DNA from: UPXZ01 sp049840795
Lineage (GTDB): Bacteria; Bacteroidota; Bacteroidia; Bacteroidales; Paludibacteraceae
Reading direction: 5' to 3'
NCBI GenBank assembly: GCA_049840795.1
Contig: JASGJK010000009.1
Coordinates: 236,240-300,239 of the forward strand
DNA length: 64,000 bases
Positions 1 through 10,622 of the stretch are shown here, piece by piece. Position numbers and translations under genes: made by a program. A model generated the notes under the pieces. That model was not told the DNA's origin and did not search any database. It saw nothing but the letters and a program-made list of their open reading frames with translations. The stretch's first letter is position 1, and each line of letters opens with the position of its first letter.

Positions 1-366
1 TATAATTGACGGCGTGAGCGGCTGCTCCATATTTTCTATTTGGCAGTAATAGCCTTTAGAAATCGGATGTTCGATCTGAAGGATTGCCTGCGGAAAGAGA
101 TCGTTTACCGCTTTGGCAAGTACCATCGAAAGCGTACGCACATAAACACGCATTCCCGAAGGAATACTCGAATCAATAAATTCAATATCTTTAGGCTTAT
201 ATATCAAAAAATTAAGATCTTCAACTTTGTAATTTACACGTGCCGCAACTACTTTGAATTTCAAGTTTATGCCTAAATCGTTATATATTTCCAACAGTGA
301 AGTTCCGAGTGGGTAGCTGTGATATTTTTGAGTGTTTTTACAATAAATAGTTACGTTTTTTTCCAT
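1..366 (-). CDS. Nucleoside kinase, N-terminal part (runs off left edge)
   Basis: Only the first 122 codons are present; the gene continues beyond the left edge. The start MEKNVTIYCKN and the stretches SYPLGTSLLEIY and QIEHPISKGYYC resemble the TGS/threonyl-tRNA-synthetase-like N-terminal region of the long Bacteroidales nucleoside (uridine-type) kinases. Their P-loop kinase domain would lie outside the window. No catalytic motif is visible here, so the call rests on the N-terminal region alone. The gene lies 29 bp downstream of the 396-1703 gene on the same strand and may share its transcript. The ATG at 366 is preceded by an A/T-rich leader without a Shine-Dalgarno sequence, as is normal in this phylum. 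Confidence 0.6.
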   Translation of the reverse strand, partial: MEKNVTIYCKNTQKYHSYPLGTSLLEIYNDLGINLKFKVVAARVNYKVEDLNFLIYKPKDIEFIDSSIPSGMRVYVRTLSMVLAKAVNDLFPQAILQIEHPISKGYYCQIENMEQPLTPSII

Positions 367-395
367 AAATTACAACTGATTTTTCTCTGTTTTTA

Positions 396-1703
396 TTATT
401 TAGTGCTTTGTTTTTGGAGTTGTTTCTGTATTTTATTTACCGCATTTTCAATCGATTTTTCGGGTTCAATAATATTATTTATTCCCCAAAAGTCCGCATC
501 GTTAAACCCCGACACAGCATCACGCATCACAATATCAGGGCGTATCAGAATACGGTCTTTAAAGCCTTTTTTATCAATATTTTCTTTCCAATCGGTGGCA
601 ACCATTTCAATGGAGGTGTTATAATAAGTATTGAAAAGCCTTTTTTTCCAATCAATTTTCACCTCCAAATTGATACGGCTGTATGCATATCGCCATTTTC
701 CTTTAGTCAATCGATAGTCAATTTGATAATGTGCCTTTGTTGCAAAAATGCGTGCGTTAAACGGTTTCTTGCGTATAAAAAGCATCGCTGCCATTTCGGG
801 ATTCGACAAATTTAAATCAAAATCTGCTTTTACCAAAGCAAAACTCTGAGCATCAATAAATAATTTGCCAAGTAGAAGTGGGTCTTTTATATTCGTATTT
901 TGTTTGAAACCAACAATATGGATCAGTCTATCATCAATCCGTTCGTTTCCTTGGTATTGAAAAACATAATCTGTTAAATTATTGTAATTGAGAAAATATT
1001 CGGGATATTTTACCACATCCACAAATAATGAATTAAACGGACCCCCCATCAATTTAAAGACCACTGTATCCAATTTTTCGTAATTGGTGTTTTTTCTGGA
1101 TTTAAATAACGAAACTTTGTCTTGTCGAGTGCTACCGTACGATTCTTTATATATATCTACGATAGATTCTGATATTGATACCGGCGTATTTTTTTTACGG
1201 ATAATTTCTCTGTAAAAACCGGTCATTTGCATATCTTCATCGCTGTAAACCGTCTTTCGGGCATCCAACATTTTTTTTATCAGTTCGGCAGGGTCACTTG
1301 GCAATACGCTAATTTCGGGCAAAACAAAACCCAGTTGACGTAATGTGATTTTATTTCCTCTCGTTGCAAAAGATTTTATAGAGACTCGTTGTGATTCATA
1401 CCCGATAAAGCTAACCTTAATATAAACATCAGACAAAGCTACAGGTATTTTGAGTAAAAATTTTCCTTCGGAATTAGTAACAGTAGAGATATTTGTGGAC
1501 ACAACCACCAAGTGAGCAAAAGGAAGCTTGTCGCCGGTAGATTTGTCAATCACCACTCCTGTATAGGAATGATACAAAGAATCTTGCTGCTGACAAATAG
1601 CTATATTTTCTGCCACAGATGGAATGCCTACAAAAAACAAGGCAAAAAACACAAAAAGTTTTTTTGCGTCTTTCGTAGGATAGTATCTGTTTCTTGTATG
1701 CAT
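396..1703 (-). CDS. Exported protein with carboxypeptidase-regulatory-like domain
   Basis: A 435-residue protein with an N-terminal hydrophobic segment (about residues 15-32) that looks like a signal peptide. Residues about 46-125 form a CarboxypepD_reg-like beta-sandwich (YTGVVIDKSTGDKLPFAHLVV, then SEGKFLLKIP and VSFIGYESQRVSI). This domain is common at the N-terminus of Bacteroidota envelope proteins. The remaining 300 residues are not recognisable to me beyond a beta-rich pattern typical of large exported Bacteroidota proteins. The function is unknown. A periplasmic or outer-membrane location is inferred. The next gene downstream on the strand is the nucleoside kinase. Confidence 0.7.
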   Translation of the reverse strand: MHTRNRYYPTKDAKKLFVFFALFFVGIPSVAENIAICQQQDSLYHSYTGVVIDKSTGDKLPFAHLVVVSTNISTVTNSEGKFLLKIPVALSDVYIKVSFIGYESQRVSIKSFATRGNKITLRQLGFVLPEISVLPSDPAELIKKMLDARKTVYSDEDMQMTGFYREIIRKKNTPVSISESIVDIYKESYGSTRQDKVSLFKSRKNTNYEKLDTVVFKLMGGPFNSLFVDVVKYPEYFLNYNNLTDYVFQYQGNERIDDRLIHIVGFKQNTNIKDPLLLGKLFIDAQSFALVKADFDLNLSNPEMAAMLFIRKKPFNARIFATKAHYQIDYRLTKGKWRYAYSRINLEVKIDWKKRLFNTYYNTSIEMVATDWKENIDKKGFKDRILIRPDIVMRDAVSGFNDADFWGINNIIEPEKSIENAVNKIQKQLQKQSTK

Positions 1704-1804
1704 AAAGTATTTATTTGATGATAATTATTAGCAATTTTTCAGTGTCAGCTAATGTGTTTATCTTTTTAAAAACGTGGATGTTTGATTGATTTTTATACAT
1801 CACA

Positions 1805-2530
1805 TCAGTTCCACAAATCGTGTAAAACTTCAATGGATTTTATTGTTTTAAAATCTGGCAAATGTAATTCGTAATACCGTATGAGCGCATCTAACAAACT
1901 TGCTCGTCGAAGTTTAGTAAGCGTTAAAATATCCAAATCTGTCAAATTTATATTTAATAAATTCTTGAAATCCAATGTGCTTTCTCGTTTCAAAAATTGA
2001 TTATGCGCTGGTTCACTTGTCACAAAAATTCCATTTTGCAAATCAAAATAATTACATTGCTCCATCTGCTCCATATTCGGCGAAAAGCCCAAATATCCGG
2101 ACAGTTGCAACAAAAAAAAGAGATGAAAATTAGCCAAGCCACCATTACAATTATCTAAATTGAGCACCGATTTTTCCAAAAAATCGTACAGGTATTCATC
2201 TTGTTCCGAAAGTCTCAAAACTTTATATAATATCTCCACCAAAAACATTGCCAACGAACCTTTCACCGGATTAAAAGGAATATCGTTAAAAGGATAGATT
2301 AATCTGAGTTCCTTTAAATACTGGATGTTATTCGCGTGTCGGTACACAAAGTCAATTTCGACAATCGATAAAGGTTGTAATAATGCCGCCCGTGACAATG
2401 ATTTTTTTTTATTCATTCCCCGAACCATAAATGTCAACCTCCCAAACTGCTGCGTATAAACATTCACCACGTTGGAAGAATCAGAAAACTTTACCTGGTG
2501 CAGAATAATTCCCTTTGTTTTAACATGCAT
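1805..2530 (-). CDS. recO: DNA repair protein RecO
   Basis: A 241-residue protein of the usual RecO length. The N-terminal OB-fold region is clear (TKGIILHQVKFSDSSNVVNVYT, then GRLTFMVRG). RecO helps load RecA onto gapped DNA in the RecFOR pathway in the cytoplasm. The zinc-finger cysteines seen in some RecO proteins are missing: the C-terminal region keeps only one cysteine near MEQCNYF. The gene is transcribed away from valS, and the two share a 228-bp intergenic region. Confidence 0.9.
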   Translation of the reverse strand: MHVKTKGIILHQVKFSDSSNVVNVYTQQFGRLTFMVRGMNKKKSLSRAALLQPLSIVEIDFVYRHANNIQYLKELRLIYPFNDIPFNPVKGSLAMFLVEILYKVLRLSEQDEYLYDFLEKSVLNLDNCNGGLANFHLFFLLQLSGYLGFSPNMEQMEQCNYFDLQNGIFVTSEPAHNQFLKRESTLDFKNLLNINLTDLDILTLTKLRRASLLDALIRYYELHLPDFKTIKSIEVLHDLWN

Positions 2531-2655
2531 AAAAAGACTGCTTTCCCTCCATTAACAAATGTGCTAATTTACTGTATTCTTATGCAAATTTATAGAAAAT
2601 AATGGAATTGTCTCCATCTTTTCATTTTATATTTTTCTAAAATTTTCATTTTTAC

Positions 2656-2663
2656 TATCTTTG
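2656..2663 (+). promoter_or_regulatory. valS promoter -7 box (TATCTTTG)
   Basis: TATCTTTG fits the Bacteroidetes -7 consensus TAnnTTTG exactly. It lies about 95 bp upstream of the valS ATG, which implies a leader of roughly 90 nt. The -33 region is A/T-rich and I do not see a clear TTTG at the ideal distance. Confidence 0.6.
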
Positions 2664-2717
2664 CAGACTTAAAATCAGCGATAAGCAGTAAGCAACAAGC
2701 GTTGAGTTTGTGTTTTC

Positions 2718-2749
2718 TCGTTTACTCGTTTACTTATTTACTCGTTTAC
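2718..2749 (+). repeat. Four 8-bp tandem units in the valS leader
   Basis: Four consecutive octamers read TCGTTTAC, TCGTTTAC, TTATTTAC, TCGTTTAC. The array ends 9 bp before the valS start codon, within the predicted leader RNA. Unit number could vary by slippage and change the distance around the ribosome-binding region; that effect is speculative. Confidence 0.75.
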
Positions 2750-2758
2750 TATCATAAT

Positions 2759-5398
2759 ATGGAACTTGCAAGCAAATACAGTCCGGCTGAAATTGAAGAC
2801 AAATGGTATCAATATTGGTTGACAAATGGTTTTTTCCATTCTGAACCCGATGAACGTGAACCATACACCATCGTAATTCCGCCACCAAACGTCACCGGAG
2901 TGCTTCATATGGGGCATATGCTGAATAACACCATTCAAGATATTTTGGTTCGTCGTGCGCGTATGCAGGGCAAAAACGCCTGCTGGGTTCCCGGAACCGA
3001 TCACGCTTCTATTGCTACCGAAGCAAAAGTGGTGGCAAAATTAGCATCCGAAGGGATTAAAAAAACAGATTTGTCACGCGATGAATTTTTAAAATACGCT
3101 TGGGATTGGACACACAAACACGGTGGAATCATTCTCGAACAGTTGAAAAAACTCGGTGCTTCGTGCGATTGGGAACGAACTGCCTTCACAATGGACGAGA
3201 AACGCTCGGAAAGCGTGTTGAAAGTTTTTACAGATTTATACAACAAAGGCTTGATTTACCGTGGCGTGCGTATGGTAAATTGGGATCCGAAAGCGCTCAC
3301 GGCACTATCAGATGAAGAAGTTATCCACAAAGAAGTGAATGGAAAACTGTATTATTTAAGATATAAAATTGAGGGCGAAGATGGGTATGCAGTTGTTGCA
3401 ACTACAAGGCCTGAAACCATTATGGGTGACACGGCAATGTGTATCAATCCAAATGACACTAAAAACCAACATCTGAAAGGAAAAAAAGTAATTGTTCCGT
3501 TGATAAATCGTGTGATTCCTGTAATTGAAGACGAATATGTGGATGTAGAATTTGGAACAGGCTGTTTGAAAGTAACTCCTGCACACGATGTGAACGACTA
3601 TGTGTTGGGCGAAAAATATAATCTTCCTTCTATCGATATTTTTAACGATAACGGAACATTAAACCAACACGGTGAAATGTATGCCGATATGGATCGTTTT
3701 GATGTGCGCAAGCAGATTGAAAAAGACCTTGAAACGGCTGGTTTGCTCGAAAAAACAGAAGCCTACACCAATAAAGTTGGTTTTTCTGAACGAACAGATG
3801 TCCCCATCGAACCTAAATTGTCGATGCAGTGGTTCTTAAAAATGGAAGAATTAGCAAAACCGGCATTGAAAGCAGTGATGGAAGACGATATTAAACTTTA
3901 TCCGCCAAAATTCAAAAATACCTACCGTCACTGGATGGAAAATGTAAAAGATTGGTGCATTTCGCGCCAGCTTTGGTGGGGACACCGAATTCCTGCATAT
4001 TTCCTTCCGCAAGGAGGTTTTGTGGTAGCTTTAAGCAAAGAAGAAGCGTACGCAAAAAGCATTGAAAATGGTGAATTATCCATTATCAATAGACGATTTA
4101 CGCCAGGATGAAGATTGTTTGGATACGTGGTTTTCATCGTGGTTGTGGCCGATTTCTGTTTTTGATGGCATAAACAATCCGGAAAATAAAGACATCCAAT
4201 ATTATTATCCGACCAACGATTTGGTAACCGCTCCCGAAATTTTGTTTTTCTGGGTGGCGCGTATGATTATTGCCGGGTACGAATATGAAAATAAAATGCC
4301 GTTCAAAAATGTGTATCTCACAGGAATTGTACGCGATAAATTGGGACGAAAAATGTCGAAATCGTTGGGCAATTCGCCCGATCCGTTGGATTTGATTGAC
4401 ACATACGGTGCTGACGCTGTTCGTTTGGGGATGTTGCTTACTTCGCCTGCCGGAAACGATTTACCTTACGATGATTCGCTGTGTGAACAAGGGCGGAATT
4501 TCAACAATAAAATTTGGAATGCTTTCCGCTTGGTAAAAGGCTGGAGCCTCCTCCCAATCCCCTCCAAAGGAGGGGGAGAAATCCCGCAACCTGAATCAGC
4601 TAAAATGGCTGTAAAATGGTTTGATGTACAATTAAACAAAGCATTGGCTGAAATTGAAGATTTATTCAGCAAATATCGTCTTTCTGAGGCGTTGATGGCG
4701 GTTTATAAACTTTTCTGGGATGAGTTTTCGTCATGGTATCTCGAAATGGTAAAACCGGTTTATCAACAACCGATTGATAATAAAACGTATAATGCCACAC
4801 TCGGATTTTTCGATTTACTGTTGAAGGTTCTGCATCCGTTTATGCCGTTTATTACCGAAGAGCTTTGGCAAGCGCTTGAAGATAGAAAAGAGGGTGAAAG
4901 TTTGATGATGCAGATGATTCCCACATCTAAAATTGTTGATGAAAAGCTGATAAATGATTTTGAAAAAACAAAAGAAATCATTGCCGGAATTAGAACAATC
5001 CGCGTGCAAAAAGTATTCTAAACAAAGAAACGTTGAAACTGCAAATCAATGGCGAACACAACGCTGAATTTGACTCAGTGATTGCTAAACTTTGCAACTT
5101 GGAAAACGTTGAAAAAACGGCTGAAAAGACTATAGGAACAGTTTCATTTTTAGTGGGCACAACAGAATATACTGTTCCGATGGGAAGTTTGATAAATTCT
5201 GAGGAAGAAATCAAGAAAATGGAAGCGGAAATTGTTTATTTGGAAGGTTTCTTAAATTCGGTAATGAAAAAACTCGGCAACGAGAAATTTGTAGCTAATG
5301 CCAAACCTGAAATTGTAGAGACGGAACGCAAAAAACAAGCCGATGCCGAAAGTAAAATTGCATCGTTCAAAGAGAGCATTTCGGCATTGAAAAAATAG
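2759..5398 (+). CDS. valS: Valyl-tRNA synthetase (two frameshifts in this sequence)
   Basis: Class I aminoacyl-tRNA synthetase that charges tRNA-Val. The start is the ATG of MELASKYSPAEIEDKWYQYW; the 19 codons upstream are leader sequence. Visible landmarks are the HIGH-type motif (PPPNVTGVLHMGHML), the editing-domain stretch TTRPETIMGDTA, the motif DVLDTWFSSWLWPISVF-like near 4110-4160, the KMSKS motif (GRKMSKSLGNSPDP) and a C-terminal coiled coil ending at 5398. The frame changes between about 4070 and 4100 (just before SIDDLRQDEDCLDTW). It changes again near 5008-5012, where one A seems missing from an A run and IRVQK should continue into NKETLKLQINGE. All parts are otherwise well conserved and the total length is normal, so sequencing errors are likelier than loss of an essential gene. 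A palindromic repeat adds a few residues near 4551-4579. Confidence 0.93.
4551..4579. repeat. Palindromic C/G-rich repeat inside valS
   Basis: CCCCTCC and GGAGGGG flank an AAA loop (4559-4575), with CTCCC upstream. The same design recurs outside genes at 41116-41222 and 43850-43953. Here it is read in frame and encodes LLPIPSKGGGEI, between the conserved NAFRLVKGW and the next conserved segment AVKWF. It looks like an in-frame repeat insertion into a surface loop. Confidence 0.7.
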
Positions 5399-5433
5399 TG
5401 ATATATATGCCGGAAATAGTTACAAAACAAAAA

Positions 5434-5983
5434 GAGGCTGTCCCATAAGGGGGCAGTCTCTTTTTTTACTATTAAGCTGCAATTTTTGGATTGCTGCGTT
5501 CAATCTTATTTAATTTAATATTTGCTTTGTTTGTCTGAACAAAAAGGAAAAAAGAACACAAGATTGAGTTTTTTGGGCTGATGTTGTCGTGTTTTTGGCT
5601 TTGTCTTGGGGTTTTCGATGCATTTCCTGTATATTGAATACAATGGCAAAGATGGCGAAGTCCATCATCACGTACGGGGATGATGGGCGCTTGTGCCTCC
5701 ACCCTTGTAGGTGTGTCAACTACCTTGGTTATGTCCAAATTGTCCACTATTTGATTGATCATACGCACAGGTGAGTCATGCGGTATCTTTTCATCCAAAC
5801 CGGAAGCGAAAAGGATTGTCTGACCTTGATTGTCGGGCTTAAAAATCTTTTTTGCCATAACCTACATCTTTGATTATCAGATATAAAGGTATAAATTAAT
5901 CTGCTAATACACAAATTTTTTAGGCATTTTTTACCTCAAATTAAATAAAACAAAAGAGACTGTCTACCTTTTGAGACAGCCTC
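5434..5983. mobile_element. Internally deleted IS1182-like element with inverted ends
   Basis: The two ends are inverted copies. GAGGCTGTCCCATAAGGGGG at 5434 matches, with a few mismatches, the reverse complement of the sequence ending at 5983 (GAGGCTGTCTCAAAAGGTAG). The similarity extends over about 35 bp. Each end is itself partly palindromic (GAGGCTG...CAGTCTC followed by T run) and could act as a transcription terminator for valS on one side and the amidase gene on the other. Inside is a transposase relic on the reverse strand. At about 550 bp the element is far shorter than an intact IS1182-type element, so it resembles a non-autonomous derivative. I see no clear target-site duplication. 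Confidence 0.75.
5472..5858 (-). pseudogene. IS1182-like transposase relic (N- and C-terminal parts only)
   Basis: The first 50 codons (MAKKIFKPDNQGQTILF, then DSPVRMINQIVDNLDI) match the beginning of Bacteroidales IS1182-type transposases. In another frame the expected next motif TYKGGGTSAHHPR follows, so there is a small indel near 5703-5712. Immediately after that, a third frame reads MMDFAIFAIVFNIQEMHRK, which resembles the C-terminal end of such transposases. The whole catalytic middle is therefore missing. The reading frame that remains open to 5472 after the indel is not meaningful protein. This is a dead gene carried by the deleted element. Confidence 0.75.
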
Positions 5984-5999
5984 ATTTGTTAGTGTCGAA

Positions 6000-8900
6000 T
6001 TATTTCTTGATAAATTTAGCGTTATTTGTCTCTGTTTTGGTTTTTACATTGAGAATATAAACTCCCGAATTTAGAAAATTAACATTTATGTCTTGCAATT
6101 GCTGGTTAGCAGTATGTTTATACATTAATTTTCCGTTAATGTCAAAGATAGATATTTCTTCAATGTTTGCTGTTTTTGATTTTACCGTTATGCGATCAAC
6201 CACAGGATTTGGATAAAACAGTATGTTATTGTCTTTCACTATATCTTTTGTGTCAGTTATCACCATTTTCAATGTTGAAGGCGCAAGGGTTGTGAAGCTA
6301 TTTGCAGCTTTTGGCAGTGCAAATACACCCACTTTTGCCGGTGTTCCGGTAGCATTATAAGCAGCAACATAAATATTTCCGGCTCTATCGTAAGATACTG
6401 CTGAGGTATTTGCACCTGCAGCCGGTTTAATCGAATAAAGTTGTGTCAGTGTTGGTGTTCCGTCTTCTGTATACTTTATGTCATATACTTTCACTTCGTT
6501 TCCACAACCCATTGCGATTTGTGTACCTTCGTAATTCAGCGCCATACCTCCAGCCGCCGAAGAAGCAATCAATGTAGGCATTTTTCCTGAATTGAAATCC
6601 AATGTGCCATCTGACTTAATATGTATTAATGATGGAATAGTAGCTGCATCCGTAGCTCTATTTTGAGAAATCCACCATCCGCCACGACCGTCCGGAGAAA
6701 TACAGGAATTTCCGTTTTGTTGCAAATTTCCATTTATGATGTCATTATAAACCACTGCACTCGGAGCTACATCCCAAGGTGTAGCAAGTTCTCCGATATT
6801 GTATTGAAGCAGGTTGCCTGCACTGGTAGCTGTGGCATCAATGTAGTCTTCGTCAAACGTGTATAATTTTCTGTTTGCACCCACACCGGTAACATAACAA
6901 TGAGCGATAGAGCCGTGAACATTCACACCGTTGTTGCTTGATAAACCGGAGGAGGCTTTGGTTAATGAACTGCTGAATATTTGGCGAGAACGTTCCTTGA
7001 GGGGTTGCAGGATTCATCATCCAAACTCCCGGATGTGTATCGCTCCAGTCATTCACGTAAACAGATCCATCTTCTCCTACAAATACTCTCATCGGACTTC
7101 CGCTACTACCCCAGGTGATATTTCCGGCGTAAGCATTTGCTCCTTGATTTGTAATGTCGCTCAATGAAGAATTCAAAATGTATATCCCATCTTTTGTTGT
7201 TCTTGAAGAACTTGCGGCTCCACCTGTGGCCTCACTTATGTACACGCGACCGAAGTAAGGACTTTCAAATGCATTATCAACAGCAATTCCACGCGGATAA
7301 TAATACTGCATCGGTACATCTGCGTCATTGGAATATTTATAAGGTCTGTCCACGGTATTACCGTTAACAGTTACAGACCAATTGTAATCGCCTTGCGGTA
7401 GATTACTTTTTAGAATCGATACCGTTTGTACGCCTTTGGCTAATGCTCCTAATGTCTCTGAATAAATCTCTTGTGAGGTGTTGAATATCGATACTTTCCC
7501 TGATGTAATAGCATCATTCAAAGTGAAAGATAAAGTGTAAGAAGTTTCATTTTCTTCCAATTTTAATTCGGAAGCATACACGTTAGCATTTGACGCGGCT
7601 ACGTTTTTGAACCTTGCTATACCTTGCTTCTCTGCCAAACCTATTAAATCAATATCATATCCCGAGACTTTTGCAGCTGCCATCATATAAGGAGCAGGGG
7701 TGATCCCCAATCCTCCTTCGGGTAAAAATTCTGATACTTTTTTGGCGCTTCCAAGTCCATCGTTTACATCAAACAGAACAATACCTACTTTAGAATTGTC
7801 GGCTTCACCATTGGGAGCAACATAGTACACATGTGATGCGTTCCTGAAGAAAGTTCCTCCAAACGACTTTGTTTGTAATTGATAGCCGTTTTTTTCCGCA
7901 AAAGCAGATTGTAATACCAATGGAGATTTGTCCGGCTGAGCCCAATCAAATTGATACTCGGTAGGTAACATCTTTTCGCCGTCAACTACTATTTTGTCTG
8001 TTCCGCTTGGAGATATGGTAAACTTAATCTTTTTTCCCCAGGTATTTTCAGTATAGAGCGCACTGTTGGGATCTGCCATATATCTGTAACCCAAAACAAC
8101 ATTGTCTTGATAATTATAACCGATAATTCTCACAGCTTTAGAAGCTCCCGTAGTTACAGATGTGGTGTATATTGAACATTTGAACTTAGCGCCACTTACT
8201 GTAAATGTTTCTCCTACCACGCCATTAGACCAATTTGCCTGACTTTGTGATTGGAACAGAAGGTGAGGTGTGTCTGTATCACTCTCCCAATAATATACTT
8301 TGAAGTATCTACCTTTGGTCTCCGAAAATGCGATTGTGTCTTTGTTACATCCCATAAGTACACCATCGGCAGCAAAATTGATATCGCTCAAAATTTTGGC
8401 ACCACCACTTATTCCGGTCAAATCTATATCTCCGGTTTTTTCAAAAGTACTTGCGTTGATAATACTTACCTTTGGCACGTTTGTAATAGTGTCTTCAGAC
8501 AGTACATATAATTTTTCGTTTTTGAAAAGAACTTTTCTTAAAGATGTGGTTGGAGTGACCCAATCAGGATTTGCTTGTTTTATACTTTGGAAGTTATAGT
8601 GCTCCAATGGCAGTGCTCCGGCATCTTGCGTTGGATTGGGATAATCAGCAGGAACAATATTATATATGGGTAAATTCGGGTTACGCATCATTACCTTCAT
8701 ATACGATATGGCGCCGGCAGCAACAACAACTGTAGTGTCTTTTGTGGTGTGATCTTTTGCTGTAATTCGCAGTTTGTATGTTCCGGGTGTCAGATTAGTA
8801 AATGTAAAAATCCCGTTATAGAGTGTGTCAACATTATAATTGTTGATGGAATCACCGGTGGAAGTCATAAGTTTTACTCTTGCTCCGTTTAGCGGTGCCC

Positions 8901-9711
8901 ATTCGTCATCAGTACTTGCCTTGTAAATAAATCTTGAGTCACTTACTCTCTCGTCTTTTCCTTTTACCCAACCACCAACCACACCGGTCGCAGGAAGATC
9001 TTTTCCGAAATAATCACAAAAATATTGTAAAAATCGATACGATTCTAATTTTCGATAATCTTTGTTGAGTAACCTGTGAGTTTCAGGAGGATAATCGTGG
9101 AACGAACCTTCATTCAAGAAGCCGGGTACGGTCAAGGGTCTTAGAACTCCTAATCCGCTGGTATTTCCATAAAAGGAGTAATCTCCTCGGTAATTAACGG
9201 TGGTTGCCGTAGGATAGTTTGTCCATACGGTAAGTTTGTTGTCTATTAGTCTTGGCCAAGCAGCTTTTACCATAGGCAAACTTGCTTCTACTGTGGGTTG
9301 ATTATCGTAACCATGATAAAGTTGTAAAAGATAATTTGTTCCGGTATTTGTACCTAATGCGTTGCTGTGGATTGATAAGAAAGCATCTATGCCGTTAGCA
9401 TTCGCTTCTTCCGCTATTTCGCTTAATGATCTGTCGTCTTCATCTCTATTTAAGGTACGTGAAATATATACCGTAGCACCTTGCGACAATAGTAAATCAC
9501 GTAAAGCAAGTCCTTTAGTTAAGTTACTGGAAGATTCCCAAAATCCTAATGTATCATTTAGCGCAAAAGGGATGGTTACCACATTTCGGTCATTGGCTCC
9601 ATTGTATCCACCGTGTCCCGGATTAACGTATATTTTTATTCCGGTAAAGTCTGCTGCATTCAAATAAGAAAATACAGCTAAAACACATATTATCGACCAT
9701 ATTTTTTTCAT
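6000..9711 (-). CDS. Secreted N-acetylmuramoyl-L-alanine amidase with beta-propellers and T9SS sorting domain (one frameshift)
   Basis: About 1,237 residues once a frameshift near 6970-6985 is bridged. A signal peptide (residues 1-19) is followed by an Amidase_3 domain (about 23-240) with the zinc/catalytic set GHGG (His33), Glu59, SIHSN (His115) and NEGSF (Glu201). Next come a carboxypeptidase-regulatory-like domain (about 255-345), a beta-propeller-like region, an Ig/FlgD-like domain (SKGKVSIFN-type region) and a second propeller-like region. The last 75 residues are a type A T9SS C-terminal domain (LFYPNPVVDRITVKS through GVYILNVKT). The protein would cleave peptide from muramic acid outside the cell or at the surface. 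The break joins FSPNI to SSSLTKASSGLSSNNGVNVHG in another frame; one base appears to be missing. It lies 12 bp after the TolB-like gene and is probably its operon partner. Confidence 0.88.
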
Positions 9712-9723
9712 AACTGTATCGTT

Positions 9724-10622
9724 TTATCTAAGTTCAACATTCATAATATATATTTCTCCTTTTTCAGTATTAAATGCTATTTTTGAACCGTCAGCAGATG
9801 CCGAAGGGTACATTGCATTCACCGGTGAAGTTAGTGTTTTGCTAAATTTTCCATCAACAGAAACTACTTTTATCGTGGAAGAAATAAGTTTTTCTCCATC
9901 ATCAATATCGTTCATACCAACAATAAACTTGTTACCTGCCCATTTTGGAGCATTAAGCTTACCAAGTGATTTTACATTGCTACCATCAATATTGGCTACA
10001 AATGTCCCTTTGCTTGCCACGGTATATACAATGTGCATCGCATCCGGTGAGACAGATGGCCAAATGTAACTTTTTTCACTGCCATTCGGTGTCAATATTT
10101 TCTAATGCCATTTTTGTATAATACCATTTTTTGATCTTCAATAGTGACTATGGTCGGTGAAGAGTTCTTTGCTATGGACGAGTTCTTTATTAACTGTTTT
10201 CCTTTAACATATACAGGTGAGGATTTTACAAACTTACCGGTCATATTGTCGCGCGTAGGTGCTGCCAACATAGTTTTTGAACTGCCGGAAGTAGGTTGTA
10301 CGTAGAGCGAGGTGTGTTTTAGATTACCTATTAAATCTACTTTCTTGTATAAAATATTTGAACCGTCTTCGCTGATTTGCACATCGTAACCGGCACCTGG
10401 TTCATCATTTATCGTTGTGAGACTTTGGTTAGTGAACGAGTATTTTACTAAACCTCTGTAATTAATTTGTGTGAATAACACAAAATTGGAAGTGGGACTA
10501 AATTTGGGATAAAAATATCCTCCTTTGTCTGTTGCTTTTATCTTTTCTAAAGATAAAACATTGACTTGTTGTGCAACTCCAAATTGAGCGATACACAATA
10601 AGAAAAGTAGAATTTTTTTCAT
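9724..10622 (-). CDS. TolB-like WD40 beta-propeller exported protein (one frameshift)
   Basis: About 299 residues after merging two frames. Residues 1-17 look like a signal peptide ending in FGVAQ. Repeats of the PD40/TolB type follow (YFYPKFSPTSNFVLFT, VQISEDGSNILYKK, IWPSVSPDAMHIVYT, MYPSASADGSKIAFN). The frame breaks at about 10093, where GIRKY-stop should read GIRKILTPNGSEKSYIW; one A is likely missing from an A run. A periplasmic or outer-membrane-associated scaffolding role is plausible, as the family is used for protein-protein contacts. It precedes the amidase gene by 12 bp on the same strand. Confidence 0.8.

Noticed and set aside
2718..2749. CRISPR-like array
   Set aside because: The units are 8-bp direct tandem copies without spacers, and no cas gene is in the window.
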